DNA of 64,000 nt from an uncultured Bacteroidota bacterium. Its GTDB lineage: Bacteria > Bacteroidota > Bacteroidia > Chitinophagales > Chitinophagaceae. Under the pieces are notes generated by a model that saw only the letters and a list, made by a program, of their open reading frames with translations, ran no database searches and was not told where the DNA came from. Positions 44,136 through 51,919 of this stretch are shown piece after piece. Position 1 is the first letter of the stretch. Every line of letters starts with the position of its first letter. Location of the stretch: assembly GCA_903905065.1 (NCBI GenBank), contig CAIVEW010000068.1, forward strand, positions 156,670 to 220,669, read 5' to 3'. A program made the position numbers and the translations under genes.

Positions 44136-44163
44136 CAAACCCCTGATGGGGCTTTGCTTGGGT
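44136..44163 (-). repeat. dispersed palindromic repeat, copy 6 (variant)
   Basis: CAAACCCCTGATGGGGCTTT followed by GCTTGGGTGC, sharing the 3' extension of copy 3. Confidence 0.7.
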
Positions 44164-44274
44164 GCTTAACATCATCCCTTTAAATTGCTCAACATAGCTA
44201 CTGTTTCGACTGTGGTTTGGACAGTTCATCCTTTTGCAAGGAGATTTATGGTTTTATATTGAATTTCATGGGGG

Positions 44275-44320
44275 AAGCCCCTCCTGCCTGCCGGCAGGCA
44301 GGTTAGGAGTTCGGGGTTTT
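44275..44320 (+). repeat. dispersed palindromic repeat, copy 7, split by a 20-bp palindrome
   Basis: AAGCCCCT (44275-44282), then CCTGCCTGCCGGCAGGCAGG (44283-44302, perfect palindrome), then TTAGGAGTTCGGGGTT. The palindrome looks inserted between the arms. A 16-bp relative of it occurs at 51442-51457. Confidence 0.65.
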
Positions 44321-44323
44321 AGC

Positions 44324-44331
44324 TACCTTTA
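44324..44331 (+). promoter_or_regulatory. -7-like promoter element (TACCTTTA) of ispG
   Basis: One base from TAnnTTTG, 4 nt before the ATG at 44336 and just after repeat copy 7. Confidence 0.4.
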
Positions 44332-44335
44332 CACC

Positions 44336-46309
44336 ATGTTGCAGCAATATTGCGCTTCGCTCACAGAATACAGGCGTTTAAAGACCCGGGAAGTTAAGAT
44401 CGGCGAACTGCTGATCGGTAACGGGCATCCTATCCGGATACAAACAATGACCACTACTGATACGATGGATACCGCGGCCACCGTGGCGCAAAGCATCCGT
44501 TGTATCGAGGCCGGGGCAGAACTTGTGCGTATCACAGCGCCTAGTAAGAATGAGGCAGAAAATCTGCTGAACATTAAGAATGAACTGCGGGCGAAAGGAT
44601 ACGATACTCCTTTGATCGCCGATATACACTTCACGCCGAATGCTGCCGAGATCGCTGCCCGCATAGTTGAAAAGGTGCGTGTTAATCCGGGCAATTATAT
44701 TGATAAAAAGAAGTTCGACTTTATTGATTATACCGACGCGGAATATGCCGCTGAGGTAGACCGCATCCGCCAGCGTTTTACGCCACTGGTGCGCATCTGC
44801 AGAGAGTATGGCACTGCCATGCGGATAGGCACTAACCACGGATCTCTCAGTGACCGCATCATGAGCCGCTACGGAGATACCCCGATAGGCATGGTGGAGA
44901 GTGCGATGGAGTTCCTGCGGATAGCACGGGACGAAAGCTACCACCAGATCGTGCTCAGCATGAAATCCAGCAACCCGCTGGTAATGGTGCAGGCATACCG
45001 GCTGCTGGTGCAAAAGATGGATGAGGAATTCGGGGAGTGCTACCCATTGCACCTGGGCGTGACCGAGGCCGGCGATGGCGAGGATGGGCGGATCAAAAGC
45101 GCTATTGGAATTGGCACACTGCTGGAGGATGGCATTGGCGATACCATTCGCGTTTCTCTTACCGAAGATCCTGAGTTTGAGATACCCGTTTGCCGGGACA
45201 TTGTGAAACGATACGAGGGCAGCCGTCAGTTAGCAGTTGGCAGTCGGGAGTTGACAGTTGACAGACAGCCGTTGTCTTATGATCCGTTTTCATACAGGCG
45301 CAGGGAAACAAGCACGGTGCAGCACATAGGCGGCCATCATGTGCCGGTGGTAGTCGCCGACTACAGTATGGACGATACTATTACTCCCGAGAGCCTGGAA
45401 CAAATAGGCTATACGTACAACCAAGCCACTGACAAATGGACGATCAGTGATGTGGCAGCCGACTATATATATAGCGGCAACAAAACAATAGACTTTGCGT
45501 TGCCGGGAACGCTACAGGTGATCTGTGACAGCACCGCCTGGCGCGGCATAGAGAAACATCATTCATTAATGCGGTGGGGTATTGATTCCACTTCTGAGCA
45601 CAAGCATTTTGTGAGTGCTGATGTAAACCGAGACACCACCGGCCTTGCAGACTATCTCAAAGAAGCACCGGCCGCAGTGTTGGTTGTGAGTAGCTCTGCG
45701 CCCAATGCCATGCAATCCATCCGCGGCTTCCTTGCGGCTCTTACGGCAGACGGCGTGACATCCCCGGTGATACTGAAAACCGAGAGCCGGGACAAAACCG
45801 TTGACGAACAATTGATCCATTTTGCCACAGACTCCGGAGGCCTGCTGCTGGACGGCTTTGGCGATGGTATATGGCTGGTGAATGCTAATACAGGCCTCGA
45901 AACAAGTAAGGTGAGCGGCCGTACCTATCTTGAGGTGAAAAGCAACAAACAATTCCTCAACAATACTTCTTTCTCTATTCTGCAGGCCGCACGCACCCGC
46001 ATCAGCAAGACGGAATACATCAGTTGCCCGAGCTGTGGGCGAACGTTATTTGACCTGCAGGAAACTACTGCCAGGATCAGGGCGGCGACCAATCACCTGA
46101 AGGGTGTGAAGATCGCTATCATGGGCTGTATAGTGAATGGGCCCGGCGAAATGGCAGATGCCGACTTTGGCTATGTGGGCAGCGGGCCGGGCAAGATAAC
46201 GCTATATAAGGGTAAAGAGGTAATGAAACGCAATGTGCCCAGCGATGTTGCTGTGGACGAGCTGATCCAATTGCTTAGAGAGAGTGACGCCTGGGTAGAG
46301 GTGGCGTGA
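44336..46309 (+). CDS. ispG: 4-hydroxy-3-methylbut-2-enyl-diphosphate synthase IspG, long form
   Basis: 657 aa from ATG 44336; the open frame back to 44234 is repeat-derived. The three-domain IspG of Bacteroidota, plants and Chlamydia: TIM barrel (about 1-285; RIQTMTTTDTMDT, IADIHFTPNAAEIAARI, HLGVTEAGDGEDGRIKSAIG), an inserted A* domain (about 310-560), and the C-terminal [4Fe-4S] domain with CPSCG, GCIVNGPGEM and downstream Glu. It makes HMBPP in the non-mevalonate isoprenoid pathway. Residues about 297-311 (SRQLAVGSRELTVDR) come from a low-complexity CAGTTGG/AGTTGAC repeat at the barrel/A* junction, not expected in the family. All catalytic Cys are present. Confidence 0.95.
   Translation: MLQQYCASLTEYRRLKTREVKIGELLIGNGHPIRIQTMTTTDTMDTAATVAQSIRCIEAGAELVRITAPSKNEAENLLNIKNELRAKGYDTPLIADIHFTPNAAEIAARIVEKVRVNPGNYIDKKKFDFIDYTDAEYAAEVDRIRQRFTPLVRICREYGTAMRIGTNHGSLSDRIMSRYGDTPIGMVESAMEFLRIARDESYHQIVLSMKSSNPLVMVQAYRLLVQKMDEEFGECYPLHLGVTEAGDGEDGRIKSAIGIGTLLEDGIGDTIRVSLTEDPEFEIPVCRDIVKRYEGSRQLAVGSRELTVDRQPLSYDPFSYRRRETSTVQHIGGHHVPVVVADYSMDDTITPESLEQIGYTYNQATDKWTISDVAADYIYSGNKTIDFALPGTLQVICDSTAWRGIEKHHSLMRWGIDSTSEHKHFVSADVNRDTTGLADYLKEAPAAVLVVSSSAPNAMQSIRGFLAALTADGVTSPVILKTESRDKTVDEQLIHFATDSGGLLLDGFGDGIWLVNANTGLETSKVSGRTYLEVKSNKQFLNNTSFSILQAARTRISKTEYISCPSCGRTLFDLQETTARIRAATNHLKGVKIAIMGCIVNGPGEMADADFGYVGSGPGKITLYKGKEVMKRNVPSDVAVDELIQLLRESDAWVEVA
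45225..45268 (+). repeat. short degenerate tandem repeat inside ispG
   Basis: Five to six 7-8 bp units of the type CAGTTGG / CAGTCGG / AGTTGACAG; length divisible so that the frame is kept. Confidence 0.6.
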
Positions 46310-46374
46310 TGGGTCTTCATAATTGGCAGTAAGCAGAATTCTATTTTGGCAATCAAGTAACTTCGGCAAGTCAT

Positions 46375-46395
46375 GGTTCGGCGGGGCTCACCATG
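46375..46395 (+). repeat. dispersed repeat C, copy 1
   Basis: GGTTCGGCGGGGCTCACCAT plus G; the same 21 bp occurs at 51797-51817 in the same orientation. Confidence 0.7.
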
Positions 46396-46477
46396 CCAGG
46401 CTCTTTTCAGCAATTCAAAAGAAAAATACCAGCTTACACTTAGTTAGTCAAAATCCAACGAGTACCGCTTGGACGAA

Positions 46478-47887
46478 TTAAAGCGCTGTAAAGGTAAGCG
46501 GCGAGCCGCTGATTTGAGCGCCGGTTGAGGTGCGGCCAACTACCTGCACTTTTTGTGAAGACACAGATGGATCACCGATCAGCCAGTTAGTTTGTGCATA
46601 ACCACCTGCATTTGTGACCGCAGAGGCAAGCGATACAGAGCCACCACCTGAAGTAACCGTAAAGTAAACGGTTACACCCGCCTGGCCAACGCCACTATTA
46701 TCAGTTACCCGAACAACCAATGGCGCGCCAAGGTACTCATACGCAGGGCCAAACTGGCCATCGCCAGAAGTTTTCGCTATGGTTAAGTTTGTAGCGGTTG
46801 CCTGCATACCTACTGTATCCGTGTTCCAGGTCTGGCTGTTGTCGGAGATACCATAGCCCAAGACACTTCCGGAAACGCTGAACGTCTGCTGCTCGGTATA
46901 ACCATCGTTAGTATTCTCGAGGGTATTTAACGAGAAAGTAGCAGTAGGGCAAACTACGCCATATATTTTCTCAACCATCTGTGGTGCTATGCTGCATGAC
47001 AGGTTAAAACCGCCAAGTGGTGGGATGCTATTGGTGAGCGATGCCGAGTGAGAAAAATTATAAACACCCTGCCAGCTGCCAGCACTATAAACATCGCCGA
47101 GGGTAAAGTTGTCGGTCGTATTGAAAGCTGGCGTTCCGTTAGTGAGGGCAGTTACATTTCCAGTTACATTGGCAACATAAGAGAGATAGGTGGTGACAAC
47201 AATCGGCAATTGCCCTAACCAAATAATGGTGCGGTTCGAAACGGGGTTGAGCGATACTGAAGAGTTGATATTATCAGTGCCTGAAGCCGCCACGGCCAAC
47301 TGGACATTTGCATTTAATGTACCATTCTGACAAACGGCAGAAAAACCGGTCATAGTGCCATTCTGAAACTGCATGTTGAAATTCCAATTAGGATTAATGG
47401 CTATAGAACCTCCGGTAGCTTTTACTGAGGCAATACCATCCTGGAACAATACTGCATTAGTAACATCGTAGGTATTAGAGAATGCGGTACCGAAATTGAT
47501 ATTACCCTGCTGGAAAACGTCTTCCAGTTTTGCTGGCGTGGTAGTAAGTGTTACCTGTCCTGCCTGGCTGGAAACGGCAGTTACCTTCCGCAAATAACCC
47601 TCGCCGGTCATACCCACAATAATATCGTTCGCAATAAAATTGGGAAGGTTATTACCGAAGTATGTGTATATACCCTGGCTTAATTGCGATGCCGATGATG
47701 ACAGTAACCATTGGGTTGAATCAATAACAATTACACCTGGCTTCAGTAGCACAGAATCAGGGGTAGTAGGCTGAGTATTGGTAGTGGTGGTAGAGACTGT
47801 TTGCGTACTGAGCTTGTTGCAGGATGCAAAAGCAAAAATTACGGCAACAAGTGCCACGACAAATATTGACGAAATATTTTTTTTCAT
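46478..47887 (-). CDS. lipoprotein with C-terminal Ig-like (BIg1-type) domain
   Basis: 469 aa from ATG 47887. Lipoprotein signal MKKNISSIFVVALVAVIFAF followed by ASC. The long middle part is beta-rich and not recognised. The last 90 residues (VRVTDNSGVGQAGVTVYFTV, then GGSVSLASAVTNAGGYAQTN) are a BIg1-like immunoglobulin module as found in intimin-type adhesins. It is probably surface-exposed. It lies 41 bp after the beta-barrel gene on the same strand, suggesting a lipoprotein/barrel pair. Confidence 0.8.
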   Translation of the reverse strand: MKKNISSIFVVALVAVIFAFASCNKLSTQTVSTTTTNTQPTTPDSVLLKPGVIVIDSTQWLLSSSASQLSQGIYTYFGNNLPNFIANDIIVGMTGEGYLRKVTAVSSQAGQVTLTTTPAKLEDVFQQGNINFGTAFSNTYDVTNAVLFQDGIASVKATGGSIAINPNWNFNMQFQNGTMTGFSAVCQNGTLNANVQLAVAASGTDNINSSVSLNPVSNRTIIWLGQLPIVVTTYLSYVANVTGNVTALTNGTPAFNTTDNFTLGDVYSAGSWQGVYNFSHSASLTNSIPPLGGFNLSCSIAPQMVEKIYGVVCPTATFSLNTLENTNDGYTEQQTFSVSGSVLGYGISDNSQTWNTDTVGMQATATNLTIAKTSGDGQFGPAYEYLGAPLVVRVTDNSGVGQAGVTVYFTVTSGGGSVSLASAVTNAGGYAQTNWLIGDPSVSSQKVQVVGRTSTGAQISGSPLTFTAL

Positions 47888-47928
47888 TGTGCTCATCAGT
47901 TAGTTGTAAGAAGGCTGCGCCTTGAAAA

Positions 47929-48708
47929 TTATTTAAAGAGTAACACACTAAGCCTTGCTCCGTAGCTCAGCACATTTTCGTGAATACCGTCGATGTTGGA
48001 AATATTGGTCATTACGTATCCCATATAAGGTCCCAGCAGGTAGGTATTGTGCTTTGTACGCCAGGCTATTCCAGCGCTTGCATAATGCTGCAGCATAACT
48101 GTGGTATAATTAGCGGAGACATCGTTCCATGAGTTGTTGCCCTGTATACTATATACATCCAGCATATTGACTTTGAAGCCAACAGAAAGGCCGACCTGCG
48201 CATAAAAACCTACATCCGAGAGGTTACCAACCTTGTGCCTCACATCAACCACCTGGAACATAAGTGGAACACCTGCATACCAGTAGTGATAGTTGTTGTA
48301 TGCGGTGCTGCCGAAGCCATCTGAGGAGGACAATGTGCCGTTGAAATTGCGTAGCTCGAGGCCATAAGATAAGAACAGGCGTGTGCTTGCACTATTCGTA
48401 TTGAACTGGTGCGCGTACTGCCCGGACACAGCCCAGGACAAGCCATTGGCCGACGTCGGCGAGCCATCACCCGTCACGGAATTGAAAATGGAAGAGCCGC
48501 CGAAATCAGCGAAGACGATAAATTTAGCGTCGCATTTATGGCACTTTGCATGGGCGCAGCAAGATGTAGAATCGGCTGGCATATCATCATCATCCCCGGA
48601 GGACGCGGGTGGAGTTGTCTGGGCAGTAGCGAATACAGACCATGCTAAAGCACAGCTTACGAACACTACTTTCTTAAGATCAAAATACTTGTTAAGGAGT
48701 TGCTTCAT
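47929..48708 (-). CDS. outer-membrane beta-barrel protein with Cys/His-rich N-terminus
   Basis: 259 aa. Signal peptide ending near VFATAQ (about residue 30), then an acidic stretch (SGDDDDMPAD) and a compact CCAHAKCHKCD cluster (four Cys, two His) that could bind metal. From residue 60 on, alternating strands (FIVFADFGGSSIF, LSWAVSGQYAHQF, ISNIDGIHENVLSYGARLSV) indicate a small 8-strand-type barrel. No family recognised. First gene of the unit with the BIg1 lipoprotein. Confidence 0.75.
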   Translation of the reverse strand: MKQLLNKYFDLKKVVFVSCALAWSVFATAQTTPPASSGDDDDMPADSTSCCAHAKCHKCDAKFIVFADFGGSSIFNSVTGDGSPTSANGLSWAVSGQYAHQFNTNSASTRLFLSYGLELRNFNGTLSSSDGFGSTAYNNYHYWYAGVPLMFQVVDVRHKVGNLSDVGFYAQVGLSVGFKVNMLDVYSIQGNNSWNDVSANYTTVMLQHYASAGIAWRTKHNTYLLGPYMGYVMTNISNIDGIHENVLSYGARLSVLLFK

Positions 48709-49414
48709 GTATATAATTATATCATCTGCAATAAAACAGGGTTAAATATACTACAATTTTGCAAAGGTGGTAGTAATGGCGATGGAAATTTTGTCTGAAC
48801 CTGGATTTTCAGGATAAAATGATTTTAGGATGCGCGAGGATATCTGAACCGGGATTCCAGGGATTATAGGATTTTCCAGATTCGTATCGTTATCTTACAG
48901 ATTATTTTTCGACATACGAAGTGCTTCCTGAACACGATACAACAGCTAAATGGTGCTATGCCCCATGTTTAGTATATTTTTTATGAGATCATATGGGGCA
49001 TTTGGATAGGCGGTGTTTTCGCTGTATGCCTCTACTGTTGCGGGATTTATGGGTATTATTAAAACTATTTTGCATTTCCCATTGTGCCACAAGTGGGGCA
49101 TTTTGTTTGTCTGAACCTCAGATTAGTAGGGACCTACCTATTGGCAGGCAGGTTCACTGATTTACTGTTGAGCGGAAATATTGAATGCCCGTTTCATGCC
49201 CTACCTATGCCCCATTGTTACCCATTGTGCCCCGTGTCAGTTTGCAGTTGCAGGCAAATTAAAATATTTTCAGGCAATCCCAGACAGCTACAAGAGGGAA
49301 GAAAAAATATCCTGCAAAGTGCGCACAGGTAAAAACGCAGAGGAGCCGCACAGGAAATATAGCTTTTGCAGGACAAAGCTAGCAAGCAAAATAATACGAG
49401 CCAAGACGTTTTAG
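48709..49414. other. 706-bp region without supported genes
   Basis: No credible ORF; the 82-codon plus-strand frame at 49084-49332 has no family features and poor composition. Present are two related copies of a TCTGAACC-GGATT-AGGATTTT-type repeat (48794-48830 and 48843-48879), an inverted repeat ATGCCCCAT/ATGGGGCAT flanking about 25 bp near 48960-49000, and GGCAGGCAGG near 49143. Confidence 0.6.
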
Positions 49415-49558
49415 CTATAGCGAGTATTGGCTGGGGTTATAATGAAGCGTGGTACTTTTTTTTAATGAACGGAGGCGGTAAGATGCCCTTTTGATCTCAA
49501 AGGTTAATGTATCCACTCCTTCGCGGGTAGTTCCATTCTTACAAATAACACAGTCCAT
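49415..49558 (-). pseudogene. truncated YgiT-type zinc-finger remnant
   Basis: 47 codons from ATG 49558. MDCVICKNGTTREGVDTLTF matches the first half of YgiT/MqsA-type zinc fingers (CxxC, then the strand TLTFE), but the expected second CxxC half is missing in all three frames; after EIK the sequence is unrelated. In intact loci the protein is the antitoxin to an MqsR- or DUF4258-type toxin, which is not visible here. Interpreted as a leftover of a toxin-antitoxin locus. Confidence 0.5.
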
Positions 49559-49569
49559 AATGCGGGAAA

Positions 49570-49799
49570 TCAATGTGCTTTGATATATAGCCCGATAATT
49601 GCGGCCATTTGGGCTATCCAAAATCCTACCATCCACTTTATTAAATCAACTTTATCGTCTTTGGTAACAAAAAAAGGTCTTTTTTCTGATTAATTTTCTG
49701 TTCGGACTTTTCTTCGATAAATTCCAGTATAGTAGATGCTTCCTGCTCTCCCAGCTTATTTTTAAGAATTTCGTATGCTTTTAATTCGAGAGCACTCAT
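49570..49799 (-). pseudogene. small coiled-coil/TM protein (DUF1640-like), frameshifted in a homopolymer
   Basis: From ATG 49799 the frame reads MSALELKAYEILKNKLGEQE and ASTILEFIEEKSEQKINQKK, then reaches a run of seven A on the plus strand (49669-49675). Adding one base restores VTKDDKVDLIKWMVGFWIAQ and MAAIIGLYIKAH with a TGA at 49570, for a 76-residue product. The helix-TKxD-helix-TM arrangement (LGEQEA, then IKWM-FWIAQ-A) is that of small DUF1640-like coiled-coil proteins with one C-terminal membrane helix. As written, translation stops after 52 codons and loses the membrane anchor. A homopolymer sequencing error is possible; slippage is another reading. Confidence 0.65.
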
Positions 49800-49922
49800 T
49801 TGGTATTTTTTTGTCAAATTTATGAATTAGCATTAAAATAAAAAAATGGTGAGCTTTTTAATCTTATCGTCTATTTCTTGCCAATGCCTATTGAGATGCT
49901 GAGCAGCCACTTATTTTGCGGT

Positions 49923-51257
49923 TCATTCCTTTACTATTTTCTTTACCGTTCTTCTCCCATCTTCATCTGTTAGCTCCAGCAGATAGATGCCTGGTGGTAT
50001 GGCGTTTATGGTAATAATGTTACTGCATTCTTTTAGGGTTCCGGATTGTTCTATAATGCCTAATACGTTAAATAGAACATAGTTCGCTCCTGTTTTTACA
50101 TTGTCTATGTTCAGTTCTGTGGTAGTGGGGTTCGGGTAGATCACGATATTGTCGATGGGTGGTTCATTTACTTTTTCTGGCCAGCAGGCGGGGTTGAAGG
50201 TGACTTTGCGAATACGGCCGTTCGCAATATCGCTTATAAACAAATTACCACATTTATCAAATGTCAAACCTCCAGGTTTGATTCCTGCGTTTGTAGCAGA
50301 GCCTCCGTCTCCACTAAATCCCGTAACCCCGTTTCCAGCGATTAAATGAATAGTGTTCGCAGAATCGATTTTATAAACCCGGTAGTTCCCCGCGCCAAAA
50401 CTACTTGCATATAGATTATGATTCGCATCAAACTTAATAAACGCAGGACTTAATTGGGCGATTGTCGCTGGCATCCCATCTCCGATGTAGGCGGCATTGC
50501 CATTACCTGCAAATGTCGAAATTATGCCCAGCGCATTAACCTTCCTTATTCTTGAATTAGATAAGTCAGCAATAAAAATATTATTGGAATCATCTGACGT
50601 AACATCAGTTGGCAACCATAATTGCGCATTTGTTGCTTGTCCGCCATCCCCACTAAATCCCGCAATTCCCGTCCCTGCAAACGTTATAATTATCCCATTG
50701 GTATCAATCCTCCTTATAACATTATTGTTAGCATCGGCAATATAAAGTCGTCCATATTTGTCCAAACAAATGCCATTTGGTCCTGCTATTTTAGCGCCGG
50801 TTGCCATCCCATTATCGCCGCTATAGCCTGAAATACCATCTCCGCATATTGTAGTGATTGTATTTGTAATGGCGTCTATTTTTCTTATCGCATCATTAGC
50901 AAAATCTGAAATGAATATATCCTGCAAGCTATCGAAAGACAATCCATCCGGAAAATCTAATTCAGATGCAGTTGCAGTTCCGTTGTCGCCAAAATAGCCT
51001 GCTGTACCGATACCTGCAAACGTTGTAATTATTCCACTTGTATCAATTTTTCTAATTTTATTGCCAGTTCCCGAGGCAACAAAAAAATCTCCATTTTGAG
51101 AAATAAAGCATGCTCCTGGATCAGGTAACGATGAACTGGTGGCAGCTATTCCATCCCCGCCTGAACCACCGCCAGCAAAAGTTGTAATTACTTGCCCAGA
51201 TAGTGACTGTACAAATAATAAAATAGCTAAAATATTTATTGCATTAGCTTTCATCAC
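49923..51257 (-). CDS. secreted NHL-repeat protein with T9SS type A sorting domain
   Basis: 444 aa. Signal peptide (NILAILLFVQSLSGQ, about 7-21). Six NHL blades (about 25-350), each with G-x-G-x-x-G-x-x-GDxG turns and R-I-R-K-V/I strands (GIGTAGYFGDNG, GTGIAGFSGDGG, GNGVTGFSGDGG). The sorting domain is IVIYPNPTTTELNIDNVKTG through PPGIYLLELTDEDGRRTVKK. Shorter paralogue of 17086-19020, lacking the Fn3 pair. Exported through T9SS; ligand unknown. Base composition is more AT-rich than its paralogue. Confidence 0.9.
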   Translation of the reverse strand: MMKANAINILAILLFVQSLSGQVITTFAGGGSGGDGIAATSSSLPDPGACFISQNGDFFVASGTGNKIRKIDTSGIITTFAGIGTAGYFGDNGTATASELDFPDGLSFDSLQDIFISDFANDAIRKIDAITNTITTICGDGISGYSGDNGMATGAKIAGPNGICLDKYGRLYIADANNNVIRRIDTNGIIITFAGTGIAGFSGDGGQATNAQLWLPTDVTSDDSNNIFIADLSNSRIRKVNALGIISTFAGNGNAAYIGDGMPATIAQLSPAFIKFDANHNLYASSFGAGNYRVYKIDSANTIHLIAGNGVTGFSGDGGSATNAGIKPGGLTFDKCGNLFISDIANGRIRKVTFNPACWPEKVNEPPIDNIVIYPNPTTTELNIDNVKTGANYVLFNVLGIIEQSGTLKECSNIITINAIPPGIYLLELTDEDGRRTVKKIVKE

Positions 51258-51441
51258 ATTGTTATAGGACTATATAAAGAGGTAAAGCAACAGTGTCACT
51301 AGGAATAACAGATGCTTTAAAAATGGTTCCTGATGGGTAAGATGCTGAATAATTTAACGGTGTATCACAAGCGTTGAGGCAATTCGCGTGAAAGAGGATC
51401 CCCTGACTCCCTTCGCTCACGCACATGCCTACGCTAACCTG

Positions 51442-51457
51442 CCTGCCGGCCGGCAGG
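51442..51457. repeat. 16-bp perfect palindrome related to the one at 44283
   Basis: CCTGCCGGCCGGCAGG; shares CCTGCC/GGCAGG arms with the 20-bp palindrome upstream of ispG. Confidence 0.7.
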
Positions 51458-51483
51458 AGTGGGGAACTTTCCATGTTGCGTGG

Positions 51484-51520
51484 GACCTCTCCCCATCCCT
51501 CTCCGAAGGAGAGGGTGAAG
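51484..51520 (-). repeat. dispersed repeat B, copy 2 (inverted)
   Basis: Reverse complement of 38476-38512 over 37 bp with two or three mismatches; contains CCCTCTCCGAAGGAGAGGG, a 19-nt hairpin. Confidence 0.75.
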
Positions 51521-51796
51521 CTACGCACCCAAAGAGCGCACCCACTTCTTTTGTAATTCATTCCCTAAGGTTTTCTCTTTATTCAAAGTTGCCACTTCAG
51601 CAACAACCAAATCTAATATAAATTCCCGATAATTAATAAAAGAGGGGCTTTTATATTATTATTTATTTGCTAGCCACAGGAATTGGAAAATTCACCCAAA
51701 TATTTTGTTATGGATGAAAATAATAACTAATTTCATGCGTTGGATAGTTGCTATTAGTGCTTTTTTGGGGGCTGGAGTAGTTTATTCAGCGGTCAG

Positions 51797-51817
51797 GGTT
51801 CGGCGGGGCTCACCATG
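51797..51817 (+). repeat. dispersed repeat C, copy 2
   Basis: 21 bp identical to 46375-46395; the flanks differ after CACCATG. Confidence 0.7.
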
Positions 51818-51919
51818 ACATTCATTTTTCAGCTTTTCTGAGATATCACAATTGTTTCTCAGCGAGTGGCTGTTCTGCGAGTGAAAAATATTTTTGCTAT
51901 TTGTGGACGAATATATTGT

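Larger units (their letters stand above)
51258..51919. other. 662-bp region without supported genes, rich in dispersed repeats
   Basis: No credible gene. Contains palindrome CCTGCCGGCCGGCAGG (51442-51457), repeat B copy 2 (51484-51520) and repeat C copy 2 (51797-51817). The minus-strand frame 51262-51561 crosses these repeats and is probably spurious, although its last 40 codons look more protein-like than the rest. Confidence 0.6.

Noticed and set aside
44234..44335. Extended N-terminus of IspG (34 extra codons)
   Set aside because: The segment is the palindromic repeat and promoter; the ATG at 44336 begins the conserved protein.
49084..49414. Overlapping 77-82 codon plus-strand frames
   Set aside because: Low-quality composition, repeat-derived GGCAGGCAGG stretch, no family signal.
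2484..49675. Poor sequence quality as the reason for the broken genes
   Set aside because: Frames of 6264 and 5199 nt and all essential genes are intact; still, the 7-A run and the two hepT indels deserve read-level checks.
49871..49924. Minus-strand tail reading NKWLLSISIGIGKK and stop, like the last strand of a beta-barrel
   Set aside because: Only about 18 codons with no gene body upstream; could be coincidence.
51262..51561. 99-codon minus-strand frame
   Set aside because: It crosses two dispersed repeats (51442 and 51484) and has no recognised domain or ribosome site.
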